Below are positions 16,891-26,096 of a stretch of 64,000 bases of DNA, in pieces. The translations under genes were made by a program, and so were the position numbers. The stretch lies in the NCBI GenBank assembly GCA_900322095.1, contig ONYS01000021.1, forward strand, positions 1-64,000, written 5' to 3'. Origin of the DNA: an uncultured Prevotella sp. Lineage in GTDB: Bacteria; Bacteroidota; Bacteroidia; Bacteroidales; Bacteroidaceae. The notes beneath the pieces were generated by a model that did no database searches, was not told the origin of the DNA, and saw only the letters and a program-made list of their open reading frames with translations. How positions within the stretch are numbered: position 1 is the stretch's first letter; the number at the start of each line of letters is the position of its first letter.

Positions 16891-17188
16891 ACATCGGCTC
16901 ATGCAAAAAACGCACAGTCTACAGCCAGAAAGAAGCTGTAATACAGACTGGCATTCAAGCATTCTCTGCAACGTAATATCTACAAATAATGTCGCGATTT
17001 TGTTCCACGCTCTCAAATGCAGAGAATTGTAACCGTTCGTTTTCATGAAGGTAATAACTGTGGCAAAGAAGACTCTATACAGTTCTAAGGGGGAAAGCCA
17101 TATCTTTCAAAAGGCGGCTCTTTTCTAAGCGATTGGCGTTAGCACAAACAAGAAAGCCGCAATATTGTAAGAAAAAGCAACCGTTTAT

Positions 17189-17220
17189 TTTGTACTTCAC
17201 CCGATTTCTCGTATCTTTGC
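17189..17220 (+). promoter_or_regulatory. Promoter of sppA-lpxK
   Basis: TTTG 17189-17192, 19 bases, TATCTTTGC 17212-17220: a full Bacteroidetes consensus about 40 bases before the sppA ATG. Confidence 0.85.
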
Positions 17221-17261
17221 ATTGAGAAAGTTCAAGTCAACCAATTTCTAAAAATACAGTT

Positions 17262-19040
17262 ATGAAAGATTTCTTTAAGAACGTAGGTGCCACAATCGTC
17301 GGCCTTTTGTTATTCACCCTGATTTTGGGGGGATTTGCCATTATCAGCATCGTCGGCATGATAGCAGGCGCAAGCAGCGACAGTAAGCCGTCGATTCCTT
17401 CCAACAGTGTCCTGGTACTACAGATGAAGGGTCAGCTCGACGAGAGAAGCTCTTCTTCGCCTTTCTCTATCCTAAACCAGGATCAGACACCGCCTATGGG
17501 ATTGAACGATATTCTCTATTCTATCAAGAAGGCTAAGGATGACCCAAAAATCAAAGGCATCTACATTGAGAACGACGGCTTCAGCGCCGATCCTTCTCAG
17601 CTCGAAGAAATCAGAAACGCTCTCAAAGACTACAAGACCAGCAAGAAATGGATCGTAGCCTATGGTGACTCCTACGGCAGCGGCAGCTATTACCTCGCAT
17701 CCATCGCCGACAAGATCTATCTGAATCCGCAGGGAACAATAGAATGGAAAGGTATTGGCAGCGAGACGATGTACGTGAAAGACGCTCTGAAGAAAATTGG
17801 TGTCAGCATGATCGTAACGAAAGTGGGCAAATACAAGAGCGCCACCGAGATGTACACCGAAGACAAGATGAGCGATGCCAACCGCGAGCAAACCATGCGC
17901 TACATCAGCGGCATCTGGAACAAATGGGTGAGCAGCGTGAGCGAAAGCCGAAAGATCTCGGCTCAGCAGCTCAATGCCTATGCCGACCGATTCATAGAGT
18001 CGGAAGATCCCAAGGTGTTCGTTGCCAACAAGATGGTTGACAAACTGCTTTATTCCGACGAAATGAAGGCCGAAGTGAAGAAGATGCTCGGTCTGAAAGA
18101 AGACGAAGACATCAGTCAGGTGACTCCCAGCCAACTTCTCAGTGCAACTTCTAGTTCTTCAAATGGCGGAAAAATTGCCGTCTACTATGCCAGCGGCGAG
18201 ATTGTCGACCAAGGCAATCCCTCCTCAATCTTCGATGAAGAGAATCTCATCGTGGGAGACGACGTATGCAAAGATATGGAAGAACTGATGAACGATGACG
18301 ATGTGAAGGCTGTGGTGTTACGAGTCAACTCGCCCGGTGGCTCAGCCTTTGCTTCCGACAAGATGTGGCACGCTATACAACAACTCAAGAAGAAGAAGCC
18401 CGTCATTGTGTCGATGAGCGGTATGGCTGCTAGCGGCGGTTACTACATGAGCTGCGGCGCCAACTGGATTGTCGCAGAGCCGACCACGATCACCGGCTCT
18501 ATCGGTATCTTCGGAATGATACCTGACGCAACACAATTGTTCTCCGACAAATTAGGCATCAAGTTTGATGAGGTTTCGACCAATAAACACTCTACTTTAG
18601 GCGCTATGGGCCGGAAGATGACTCCCGAGGAGATTGGCTACATCCAGGCTTCGGTCGACCGTGGCTATCGCGTCTTCCTGTCAAGAGTGGCTGAAGGCCG
18701 ACACATGACCGTCGAGAAGGTGAACGAACTTGCCCAGGGCCATGTGTATCTGGGTCAGGATGCCCTGCAGATCAAGCTAGTCGACGAGATGGGAGGCATC
18801 AATCAGGCCATAGAGAAAGCCGCAAAACTGGCCAAGCTCAAAGACTATTATTATGAGGAATACCCCTCACCGCTAAGTTTTCTCGACCAGTTGAGCGCAT
18901 TCGGCAATAAGGGTACCTACCTCGACGAACAATTGCGCGAGGTCCTGGGCGACTTCTATCAGCCGTTCAGCGTACTCAGCCGCATAAAATCGCAAAATGC
19001 AATTCAGGCACGTATGCCTTACTTTGTATTGTACAACTAA
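17262..19040 (+). CDS. sppA: Signal peptide peptidase SppA (67-kDa type)
   Basis: Membrane-anchored serine protease that degrades cleaved signal peptides; 592 residues with one N-terminal transmembrane helix (about 10-35). It has two tandem ClpP-like domains. The lysine of the Ser-Lys dyad is in VGKYKSATEMY of the first domain and the nucleophile serine is in GMAASGGYYMSC of the second; both are intact. Family position: the long, duplicated form typical of Gram-negatives. lpxK follows after 8 bp, so the two share a promoter and both act at the inner membrane. Confidence 0.95.
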   Translation: MKDFFKNVGATIVGLLLFTLILGGFAIISIVGMIAGASSDSKPSIPSNSVLVLQMKGQLDERSSSSPFSILNQDQTPPMGLNDILYSIKKAKDDPKIKGIYIENDGFSADPSQLEEIRNALKDYKTSKKWIVAYGDSYGSGSYYLASIADKIYLNPQGTIEWKGIGSETMYVKDALKKIGVSMIVTKVGKYKSATEMYTEDKMSDANREQTMRYISGIWNKWVSSVSESRKISAQQLNAYADRFIESEDPKVFVANKMVDKLLYSDEMKAEVKKMLGLKEDEDISQVTPSQLLSATSSSSNGGKIAVYYASGEIVDQGNPSSIFDEENLIVGDDVCKDMEELMNDDDVKAVVLRVNSPGGSAFASDKMWHAIQQLKKKKPVIVSMSGMAASGGYYMSCGANWIVAEPTTITGSIGIFGMIPDATQLFSDKLGIKFDEVSTNKHSTLGAMGRKMTPEEIGYIQASVDRGYRVFLSRVAEGRHMTVEKVNELAQGHVYLGQDALQIKLVDEMGGINQAIEKAAKLAKLKDYYYEEYPSPLSFLDQLSAFGNKGTYLDEQLREVLGDFYQPFSVLSRIKSQNAIQARMPYFVLYN

Positions 19041-19048
19041 AAGAGAAA

Positions 19049-20239
19049 ATGGAAGGAGACTTCATCAAAATCAACGAATGGCTTCTGCCACTGAGCTGGC
19101 TCTATGGCTTAGGAGTGCGGTTTCGCAATGCCCTCTTCGAGATGGGCATCTTGAAACAGCACTCCTATAGCCTGCCTGTAATCTCAGTGGGCAACATCAC
19201 CGTGGGCGGATCGGGAAAGACGCCTCATGTGGAGTATCTCGTCCGACTTCTGAACAATTTGACAAAGGTGGCCGTACTCTCGCGCGGCTACAAACGTAAA
19301 TCCAAGGGCTACGTCCTGGCCAATGAGAACACGACCATGGAGGAGATTGGCGACGAGCCTTACCAGATGAAGGAGAAATTCCGCAACATCTACGTGGCAG
19401 TGGACAAGCGACGCACGGAGGGCATAGACCGCCTCACACACGATGACGCGACCAAGGATGTGGACGTGATCCTGCTTGACGACGCTTTTCAGCACCGCTA
19501 CGTAAAACCGGGCATCAACATTCTCCTCGTAGATTATCATCGGCTCATCATTTACGACAAACTGATTCCCGCTGGCAGATTGCGGGAACCCCTTGAGGGG
19601 AAAAGGCGTGCCGACATCGTGATCATCACAAAATGTCCGCCCGACTTGAAGCCCATGGAGATACGCGTGCTCACGAAGGCTATGGATCTTTACCCTTATC
19701 AGGATCTGTATTTCACCACGCTCCAGTATGAGCCGCTGAAACATTACAGCGACATCAGCGACAAGCCCAACGCCAAGGAATCTCTGACGCTCAATGATAT
19801 CCACGGCTACAACGTGCTGCTGCTGACGGGTATCGCCTCGCCAAAGCAGATTCTCAACGATCTGAAACCCTACGGCCTGAAAGTAACTCCCATGACATTC
19901 GGTGACCATCACAACTTCAGCTCACGCGACATCGACGCTATCAACAGTAAGTTTGCAGCATTGCAGTCGCCGAAGATTATTATCACAACCGAGAAAGACG
20001 CATCACGTCTGCAGGCTGTGAATGGATTGTCGGAACAGACCAAAGAGAATCTCTATGCCCTGCCTATCCGCATAAAGTTCATGTTGGATCAGGAAGAACA
20101 GTTCAATCAGAAGATTATCAGCTACGTACGAAAGAATTCACGAAACAGCATTCTGTTTAAGAAAAAGGATGTTGACGAATCTCAGAACCGCCATCATTCA
20201 GGAAACAAAACCCGTACGATCAGCTTCAGAAATAATTGA
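19049..20239 (+). CDS. lpxK: Tetraacyldisaccharide 4'-kinase
   Basis: Phosphorylates the 4' position of the lipid A precursor at the inner membrane, giving lipid IVA. The protein has 396 residues, a hydrophobic N-terminus (LLPLSWLYGLGVRFRNALF) and the P-loop VGNITVGGSGKTP. DDAFQHR follows, the conserved aspartate/histidine block of the family. Its presence indicates an LPS-bearing outer membrane. It is 8 bp after sppA. The last 25 or so residues (HHSGNKTRTISFRNN) look unlike the family and may reflect decay of sequence beyond the true C-terminus. Confidence 0.95.
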   Translation: MEGDFIKINEWLLPLSWLYGLGVRFRNALFEMGILKQHSYSLPVISVGNITVGGSGKTPHVEYLVRLLNNLTKVAVLSRGYKRKSKGYVLANENTTMEEIGDEPYQMKEKFRNIYVAVDKRRTEGIDRLTHDDATKDVDVILLDDAFQHRYVKPGINILLVDYHRLIIYDKLIPAGRLREPLEGKRRADIVIITKCPPDLKPMEIRVLTKAMDLYPYQDLYFTTLQYEPLKHYSDISDKPNAKESLTLNDIHGYNVLLLTGIASPKQILNDLKPYGLKVTPMTFGDHHNFSSRDIDAINSKFAALQSPKIIITTEKDASRLQAVNGLSEQTKENLYALPIRIKFMLDQEEQFNQKIISYVRKNSRNSILFKKKDVDESQNRHHSGNKTRTISFRNN

Positions 20240-20363
20240 CAAATAAAAGTAAGTCCTGCATTGCAGGCCGTTGAGAAGGAGTCAGCGATTAGCCAAAGTC
20301 TGTCCTTAAACAGCAAGGCTATAGATCTGACTCCCCCTCATAAATAAATAGATTATTAATAAA

Positions 20364-20381
20364 TAGGAGAAGTAAATTTTG
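20364..20381 (+). promoter_or_regulatory. Shine-Dalgarno deciding a TTG start for thiL
   Basis: AGGAGA (20365-20370) lies 8 bases before TTG (20379-20381). It is unusually strong for this genome and supports the non-ATG start. Confidence 0.7.
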
Positions 20382-21491
20382 GAAATATCAGAAATTGGCG
20401 AATTCGGTCTCATCCACCGACTCACAGACAATATCAAGCCCCAAAATGAAAGCACGCTGAAAGGCGTAGGTGACGACTGTGCCGTGATGCATTATCCCGA
20501 CAAAGAAGTGCTCATCACCAGCGACATGCTCATGGAAGGCGTTCATTTCGATCTCACGTATATCGATATGGAGACGCTGGGCTACAAGAGTGCGATGGTC
20601 AACATCAGTGATGTGTTTGCCATGAATGGCACTCCCAGGCAGATAATCGTCAACATTGCTCTCGGACGACGCTTCAAGGTGGAAGATCTGGAAGACTTCT
20701 ACAAAGGGCTCCGCGAAGCTTGCGACAAATGGTCGATAGACATTGTTGGAGGCGACACAACGTCTTCGTTCACCGGACTGGCCATCAGCATCACTTGCAT
20801 CGGCGAGGCCAAGCGTGAGGATATCGTCTATCGCAACGGTGCCCACGAGACCGACTTGATCTGCGTCTCCGGTGACTTGGGCGCCGCCTATATGGGACTG
20901 CAGATTCTCGAACGGGAAAAGAGCGTTTACTATTCACAACTCACAAAACTCACCAACCAGATTCGCGATGCCAAGGAGAAAGGTGACGATAAGCTTGTCA
21001 ACCACCTTCAGAAGCAATACCGCATGCTCGAAGACTTCCAACCCGACTTTGCCGGCAAGGAATATCTCATCGATCGGCAACTGAAACCCGAGGCTCGTGG
21101 CGACATCATACAGCGGCTTCAGGAAGCAGGAGTCAGACCGACAGCGATGATGGACATCTCAGACGGACTCAGTTCAGAGCTACTGCACATCTGCAAAGCC
21201 AGCAACTGCGGCTGCCGGGTCTACGAGAAGAATATCCCTATCGACTATCAGACAGCTGTCACCTGCGAGGAATTCAACATGAATCTCACTACTGCAGCTC
21301 TGAATGGTGGCGAAGACTACGAACTGCTCTTCACCGTACCTATAGGCGATCACGAAAAGGTGAAAGAGATGGAAGGCGTGAAGCAAATAGGATATATCAC
21401 CAAGCCCGAACTTGGAGCCCGGCTCGTCACACGTGACGGAGCAGAATTTGAACTCCAAGCCCAAGGCTGGAATCCGCTGAAGAAAAAATAA
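20379..21491 (+). CDS. thiL: Thiamine-monophosphate kinase
   Basis: Phosphorylates thiamine monophosphate to the diphosphate cofactor used, for example, by the transketolase in this window. 370 residues with ISEIGEFGLI at the N-terminus, the nucleotide/Mg loop GVGDDCAVM, VNISDVFAMNGTP and MDISDGLSSE. The start appears to be TTG at 20379: AGGAGA ends 8 bases before it, and the encoded MEISEIGEFGLI is the expected beginning, whereas no nearby ATG fits. A Rho-independent terminator follows. The 139-bp gap from lpxK holds a small hairpin (CCTGCA-T-TGCAGG) and no gene I could recognise. Confidence 0.95.
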   Translation: MEISEIGEFGLIHRLTDNIKPQNESTLKGVGDDCAVMHYPDKEVLITSDMLMEGVHFDLTYIDMETLGYKSAMVNISDVFAMNGTPRQIIVNIALGRRFKVEDLEDFYKGLREACDKWSIDIVGGDTTSSFTGLAISITCIGEAKREDIVYRNGAHETDLICVSGDLGAAYMGLQILEREKSVYYSQLTKLTNQIRDAKEKGDDKLVNHLQKQYRMLEDFQPDFAGKEYLIDRQLKPEARGDIIQRLQEAGVRPTAMMDISDGLSSELLHICKASNCGCRVYEKNIPIDYQTAVTCEEFNMNLTTAALNGGEDYELLFTVPIGDHEKVKEMEGVKQIGYITKPELGARLVTRDGAEFELQAQGWNPLKKK

Positions 21492-21537
21492 ATAACTGTC
21501 TGCTGATTCCTACCCAAAGCTACAGACAATTTACAAA

Positions 21538-21574
21538 AATAACCTCCTCTTTCTGTGAGAGGAGGTTATTTTTT
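21538..21574 (+). terminator. Terminator after thiL
   Basis: AATAACCTCCTCT pairs with AGAGGAGGTTATT, followed by a run of T. Confidence 0.9.
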
Positions 21575-21816
21575 GCCCAATGATAAACTTCGAAGAAGAA
21601 TTCTTTTTGCAACACCAATGATACCCTAAATGAAAGCAAAAGGGAATATTTCTCTATTGGCAATAAAAACGGTCTCGCTCACAGCATTTTCGTATCGAAA
21701 CTTGCAAGGAGATAATTCTCAACGAATTATGGCTTCAAAGCGTTCTTTTCACTGGTTTCGTCCGAAAGGCCACTTCTGTTAAGGTATCTTAAACAAAAAA
21801 GTTTTTCGAATCATCA

Positions 21817-21849
21817 TTTGGTAGAAAAGAATAAAAACACTACCTTTGC
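21817..21849 (+). promoter_or_regulatory. Promoter of tRNA-Phe
   Basis: TTTG 21817-21820, 20 bases, TACCTTTGC 21841-21849; the mature tRNA begins 18 bases downstream. The region 21575-21816 shows nothing else. Confidence 0.85.
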
Positions 21850-21866
21850 AACACAAAACAATTAAT

Positions 21867-21939
21867 GGTGCCTTAGCTCAGGTGGTAGAGCAATGGACTG
21901 AAAATCCATGTGTCCTTGGTTCAACTCCAAGAGGTACCA
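21867..21939 (+). tRNA. tRNA-Phe (GAA)
   Basis: A 73-base cloverleaf. The acceptor GGTGCCT pairs with AGGTACC (one G-T), the D arm is GCTCAGGTGGTAGAGC, the anticodon stem-loop is ATGGA-CTGAAAA-TCCAT with anticodon GAA, and the T arm carries GGTTCAACTCC. The CCA end is not encoded. Confidence 0.97.
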
Positions 21940-21954
21940 CTCCTCCTTTCATTA

Positions 21955-21984
21955 GCCCGGTTCGCGCAAGCGGCCGGGTTTTGA
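21955..21984 (+). terminator. Terminator after tRNA-Phe
   Basis: CCCGG-tt-CGC-GCAA-GCG-g-CCGGG followed by TTTTGATTTT: a hairpin with a GNRA-type tetraloop and an internal mismatch. Confidence 0.8.
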
Positions 21985-21990
21985 TTTTAT

Positions 21991-22046
21991 AAAGGGTGAT
22001 CCCCCTTTTTACTGCGTGATTGTTTCTGATCGTGAGAGAAACAATC
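21991..22046. terminator. Two further hairpins between tRNA-Phe and trmO
   Basis: AAAGGG/CCCTTT (21991-22010), and GATTGTTTCT (22018-22027) paired with AGAAACAATC (22037-22046). They lie between convergent units and probably end trmO transcripts. Confidence 0.6.
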
Positions 22047-22058
22047 TACATTTAGCTT

Positions 22059-22739
22059 TTAGCGGATTACGGTCAGCGTCTGACCTTCTACTCGAAAATG
22101 TACATCGACTCCTGCAAACGACATGCCATATATTCGTTGTGGATCATCATGATATTGCGGACGCGGATCTTGGGCCAAAACTTCTCTCAGTTGTTCCAGG
22201 AGTTCTGAATCCAGCCCCGCATTTCGCAGATATTCCTCTACGTCGGAAGAAATCATAACACGCAATGTTTTCCAGCGATGGCTATCAACAAAGCCACTTC
22301 TGGCATCGGCGTGTGCATCCACATAGGCGACGTAGGGCTTTATGTCGTAGATGGGCGTTCCATCCTTCAAGTCAGCACCAAGCACATGGATAATTGGTCC
22401 CTCACTGCTCTCCCACTCTATCCGGTCGATACGCACGGAAGAAAGCCCCAACGGATTAGGCCTGAAAGGACTGCGCGAAGCGAACACGCCGACTTTCTCA
22501 TTTCCGCCAAGCCGCGGAGGCCTTACCACAGGCGAGAACGCTTCATGACAGTTGGCCGAGAATCCCCAGATAAGCCAAAGGTAGTCGAAACCCTCCAGCC
22601 CGCGCAGGGCGTCTGCATTGCGATATTCTGGTTCGAACACGATGCTGCCCCGAAGTGTACTGACGATATTACTCTGCTTGGGTATTCCGAACTTGCTCCC
22701 GAAGGGCGAGTGAAAAGTTGCTATTGTCTTGATTTCCAT
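22059..22739 (-). CDS. trmO: tRNA (t6A37-N6)-methyltransferase TrmO
   Basis: SAM-dependent enzyme (old name TsaA/YaeB) adding a methyl group to t6A37 of certain tRNAs. 226 residues; the conserved SAM-binding block RSPFRPNPLGLS and the strand DGTPIYDIKPY are clear, as is LEGFDYLWLIW. The C-terminal 70 residues form the extra domain seen in the longer members. It begins 3 bp after the stop of the LTA-synthase-like gene, so the two are one operon, though the functions look unrelated. Confidence 0.93.
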   Translation of the reverse strand: MEIKTIATFHSPFGSKFGIPKQSNIVSTLRGSIVFEPEYRNADALRGLEGFDYLWLIWGFSANCHEAFSPVVRPPRLGGNEKVGVFASRSPFRPNPLGLSSVRIDRIEWESSEGPIIHVLGADLKDGTPIYDIKPYVAYVDAHADARSGFVDSHRWKTLRVMISSDVEEYLRNAGLDSELLEQLREVLAQDPRPQYHDDPQRIYGMSFAGVDVHFRVEGQTLTVIR

Positions 22740-22742
22740 CGT

Positions 22743-24548
22743 TTACATTTTGGCGATTATATCATACAGTTTCTGCAAGTAGGCTTTCCCACGCAAGAGA
22801 TTGCTGCCTTTACGTGGTCCTTCGTCAAGGACAATTTTCGACGCCTGGTTGTCGTAGATCAGTCGATTCTCCTCATCGGCCATACCGAAAGCATCAGGAA
22901 TGGTGAAAAAGGCAAAATGCGGTATACTGGGATCCAACAAATCCTTGCTGAAAACAAAGTCGTCATGAGCGATTCCCAATTGGCCGAGCAGCGTGGCGGC
23001 AATATCCTGCTGCGAGCCATAGACATCCAACTTCAATGGACCTTTGACTGCACCACCGGTGATCACCAAGGGTATCTGGAATCTTGGCAACGTCAGATTC
23101 TCAATCTGTTCAGGATAAGCTCCCAAATGGTCTGCCACAAGAATCACGACCGACTTCTTCCACCGTCCGGTCCGCTTCAGCCAATCGGTGAAACGCCCAA
23201 TACACTGATCGGTATAGGCAAAGGCATTCAGCCGCTTATTTCGATTCAGCTGTACGGGAACATCAAACGGCTCATGTGAACTCGATGTCTGGATAACGCG
23301 CAGCACAGGACCGGCCAATAGCTCTTTGCTGACATCTTTCTCTACCTGGTCAAACAAGGGTCCGTCGGGAACGCCCCACTTGCTCAGACGGTATTTCAAG
23401 GGGAAATTCTTGTCGGCAACAAATCGCGTGTAACCTTGCGATACGAGATACGACCGCTGATTGCAGAAGTCGATATCTCCACCATAGTAATAAGTGGCAG
23501 CCTTATATCCTCCCTTGATCATCGAACGGGCTATCGACGGCAAATGGCGATTCTTGACAGCATACTTCATGATGCTCATAGAGGGCTGGGCAGGGAATCC
23601 ACTCAGAATGGCAACAAGTCCGCGGTCGGTGCGGAAGCTGTTGGCATAAAAGTTCTCAAACATCACACCCTCATCAGCCAAACGACAAAGATTTGGCGTA
23701 GCGCCAGTCTTCATCACGAGTCGGGAGAAACTCTCCATCACGATGATATATACATCGGGGCGCGACTGCGTAAGAATAGTCTGTGCAGAATCCGATCGCG
23801 TGGCCGTCATCGATTGGAATATTTTCGTTGCCTCAACATCGTCCATGAAGCGGTATTGAGAAGCGAAATCGCTTTCTCGCGACAGTGATTCCATCAGCGA
23901 AAACACGGGATTCACCGCAGCATGATTCAGAAATTGCTTGTCGCTGAAATATACTTCACCCGTATTCATCGTTGAAACAGTGACACCGCCTCGTATAGGA
24001 ATGAAAAGCAAGCCTGTGAGCAGGGCCAAACCGATCGTTGTGAGAATTCTATGAGGTGCCTTATCAGATTTGCGTTTAGGGGAATAAAAATGGAAGAACA
24101 CCCCGAAAGAGACTATAATCAAGACGATAAGAACGGTCAAGAGCACATACTCCTTCGGGCCCGCGCTGGCAAAAGCATCACGGGGCGAGGAAAAGAAATA
24201 AAACATCGGAGTGGTGTCGAGAGGGAATCGCCAATAGCCATAAAGAACGGCATTGAGAACATGAAGTATCACTACTATCCACGTCATCAAGAGATAGTAG
24301 CAACGCCTCAAGAGCAGTAAGCGTCCGCCCGTCCACAGGTCGGCAATCAACGTCAGTGCCGGTATCACTGTGAGATAGCCAGCCAGAGAGAAGTCAAGGG
24401 GAAGCCCATGCCACAGCACTCTCAACCAGTCGGAAGCCCCAACTGCGGAGTACGTAGACCAGTTATAAAGCATGAAGGCTAATTTCAGCAGTAAAAACAG
24501 GATCACCCAATAGACGAATCCCTTTATCAAAGCCTTTAATTGTTTCAT
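22743..24548 (-). CDS. LTA synthase-like sulfatase-fold membrane phosphotransferase
   Basis: 601 residues: five hydrophobic helices (about 10-195), then an extracytoplasmic sulfatase-fold domain. VYIIVMESFSR supplies the metal-binding Glu, NSFRTDRG contains the expected Thr nucleophile, and VILVADHLGAYPEQ carries the distal Asp-His pair. Enzymes of this family transfer phosphoglycerol or phosphoethanolamine from lipids. In a Gram-negative the product is not lipoteichoic acid; modification of a periplasmic glycan or LPS is more likely (inference). The start is the ATG at 24548: a -7 box lies at 24553-24561, so the longer TTG start at 24584 is excluded and the mRNA may be nearly leaderless. Confidence 0.85.
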   Translation of the reverse strand: MKQLKALIKGFVYWVILFLLLKLAFMLYNWSTYSAVGASDWLRVLWHGLPLDFSLAGYLTVIPALTLIADLWTGGRLLLLRRCYYLLMTWIVVILHVLNAVLYGYWRFPLDTTPMFYFFSSPRDAFASAGPKEYVLLTVLIVLIIVSFGVFFHFYSPKRKSDKAPHRILTTIGLALLTGLLFIPIRGGVTVSTMNTGEVYFSDKQFLNHAAVNPVFSLMESLSRESDFASQYRFMDDVEATKIFQSMTATRSDSAQTILTQSRPDVYIIVMESFSRLVMKTGATPNLCRLADEGVMFENFYANSFRTDRGLVAILSGFPAQPSMSIMKYAVKNRHLPSIARSMIKGGYKAATYYYGGDIDFCNQRSYLVSQGYTRFVADKNFPLKYRLSKWGVPDGPLFDQVEKDVSKELLAGPVLRVIQTSSSHEPFDVPVQLNRNKRLNAFAYTDQCIGRFTDWLKRTGRWKKSVVILVADHLGAYPEQIENLTLPRFQIPLVITGGAVKGPLKLDVYGSQQDIAATLLGQLGIAHDDFVFSKDLLDPSIPHFAFFTIPDAFGMADEENRLIYDNQASKIVLDEGPRKGSNLLRGKAYLQKLYDIIAKM

Positions 24549-24552
24549 AGCC

Positions 24553-24561
24553 GCAAAGGTA
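24553..24561 (-). promoter_or_regulatory. Promoter (-7 box) directly at the LTA-synthase-like start
   Basis: Minus strand TACCTTTGC, ending 4 bases before the ATG. If used, transcription would begin at or near the start codon. Confidence 0.6.
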
Positions 24562-24684
24562 AAGAAAAAAAGGTGACGGAGCAAAATGTGAATTATATAT
24601 TTCGTTTTGCAGGGGAGAAGTTTATTCTCTATAGTCTACTTGAAGAAGGATAAGCGAGTTGTACTGATTCAGAAAAAAGCATGA

Positions 24685-24719
24685 AAAAGGTTGTCTGTTC
24701 GCTGAACAGACAACCTTTT
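24685..24719 (-). terminator. Terminator after rplT
   Basis: AAAAGGTTGTCTGTTC (24685-24700) pairs perfectly with GAACAGACAACCTTTT (24704-24719); a minus-strand T run follows. Confidence 0.9.
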
Positions 24720-24740
24720 ATATGAAGGAAATAATGTGAT

Positions 24741-25085
24741 TTACTTCACCTTGTCGACGATAGCCTTGAAAGCCTCGGGATTGTTCATAGCGAGGTCGGC
24801 GAGGACCTTACGGTTGATCTCGATACCAGCCTTGTGGAGAGCGCCCATGAGCTGTGAGTAGCTCAGATTCTCCATACGGGCAGCAGCGTTGATACGCTGA
24901 ATCCACAGAGCGCGGAAGTTGCGCTTCTTGGTACGACGGTCACGATAAGCGTAGGTAAGTCCCTTCTCCCAAGTGTTCTTAGCTACTGTCCAAACATTCT
25001 TTCTTGCTCCGTAGTAACCTTTTGTGAGCTTAAGAATTCTCTTTCTCTTTGCTTTAGATGCAACGTGATTTACTGATCTTGGCAT
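24741..25085 (-). CDS. rplT: 50S ribosomal protein L20
   Basis: Large-subunit assembly protein that binds 23S rRNA early; 114 residues, the standard size. It begins [19 protein letters not shown], and the globular part includes [18 protein letters not shown]. It lies 39 bp downstream of the infC-L35 fusion, in the conserved IF3-L35-L20 order. In other bacteria L20 represses this operon by binding its mRNA; whether it does so here cannot be seen. Confidence 0.97.
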   Translation of the reverse strand: MPRSVNHVASKAKRKRILKLTKGYYGARKNVWTVAKNTWEKGLTYAYRDRRTKKRNFRALWIQRINAAARMENLSYSQLMGALHKAGIEINRKVLADLAMNNPEAFKAIVDKVK

Positions 25086-25124
25086 AATTTTGTTTCTTTA
25101 ATAGTTCGACCAAAAAGTTAATGA

Positions 25125-26000
25125 TTAACGGAGGCAGAGCAAATCGCGCACCTGCTTGAGGTTCGTACGGTCTACGAGGGTCTGATGATCCAAGTTTCTC
25201 TTCTGCTTCTTTGTCTTCTTAGTCAGAATGTGACTGTGGTAAGCGTGATGTCTCTTGATCTTACCAGTTCCGGTGAATGTGAATCTCTTCTTTTTATCTT
25301 CCTTCTTATCAGCATTATCTGCAGCGAGCTTCTTCAGCGCGTCTGCACCATTCTTGGCGTTGGCGAAGAGTCCGTTGTTCTTAGCGTCCTGCTCCTTCTT
25401 TGCATCGGCCTGAGCTTTTGCTGCAGCCTCAGCTGCCAAGCGGTCGCGCTTTTGCTGGCTCTGCTTCACTGTGCCGCTCTTCTTCGGAGCAAGATAGATA
25501 AACATCTTCTTGCCTTCCAGTTTCGGCATCTGCTCCACCTTGCCGTAATCTTCCAAATCGTTGGCAAAACGCAACAAGAGCACTTCGCCCTGATCCTTAA
25601 AGAGAATCGAACGACCATGGAAAAATACGTAGGCGCGCACTTTGTTGCCGTCCTCAAGGAATTCCTGAGCATGCTTCAACTTGAACTGATAATCGTGCTC
25701 ATCGGTCTGTGGTCCAAAACGGATTTCCTTTGTCTCCACCTTGACCTGCTTCTGACGCATTTCCTTCTGACGTTTCTTCTGCTGGTAAAGGAACTTGCTA
25801 TAGTCGATGATGCGACAAACAGGTGGCTGTGCATTGGGGGAAATCTCCACCAAATCCTGTCCTTGCTGGCGAGCCAAGTCAAGGGCCTTGCGTGTGGGCA
25901 TTACTTCTGCGCCATTATCGCTTACCACTCTAACTTCCCGAACGTGAATTTGTTCATTCACGCGGTACTGGTTTTTCATTGTCTTTTTGTCATTCTTCAT
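25125..26000 (-). CDS. infC: Translation initiation factor IF-3 fused in frame to ribosomal protein L35
   Basis: One open frame of 291 residues. Residues 1-175 are a complete IF-3: the N-domain with [18 protein letters not shown], the basic linker and the C-domain with [17 protein letters not shown] and [11 protein letters not shown]. Residues 180-236 are a charged, Ala/Lys-rich linker. Residues 237-291 are ribosomal protein L35: [20 protein letters not shown], then [14 protein letters not shown] and the C-terminal RDLLCLR. L35 is normally a separate 65-residue gene (rpmI) at this place. There is no Met between residue 166 and the end and no in-frame ATG, GTG or TTG ahead of KKRF, so L35 has no obvious start of its own. 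Proteolytic release or a ribosome-bound fusion is implied. The start may be Met1 or Met8. Confidence 0.93.
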   Translation of the reverse strand: MKNDKKTMKNQYRVNEQIHVREVRVVSDNGAEVMPTRKALDLARQQGQDLVEISPNAQPPVCRIIDYSKFLYQQKKRQKEMRQKQVKVETKEIRFGPQTDEHDYQFKLKHAQEFLEDGNKVRAYVFFHGRSILFKDQGEVLLLRFANDLEDYGKVEQMPKLEGKKMFIYLAPKKSGTVKQSQQKRDRLAAEAAAKAQADAKKEQDAKNNGLFANAKNGADALKKLAADNADKKEDKKKRFTFTGTGKIKRHHAYHSHILTKKTKKQKRNLDHQTLVDRTNLKQVRDLLCLR

Positions 26001-26064
26001 TAACTATATACAAGTCTTATTCTGTTTTTTGTTTATTCACGGGCGCAATCTCCCGTTACAGGGT

Positions 26065-26096
26065 GCAAAATTACTAAAAATCATTGAGTTGGCAAA
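26065..26096 (-). promoter_or_regulatory. Promoter of infC-L35/rplT
   Basis: Minus strand TTTG (26093-26096), 19 bases, TAATTTTGC (26065-26073): full consensus, leader of about 60 bases. Confidence 0.8.

Noticed and set aside
25185..26003. 272-codon plus-strand frame opposite infC-L35
   Set aside because: Leu-rich shadow of the Lys-rich minus-strand protein; no support of its own.
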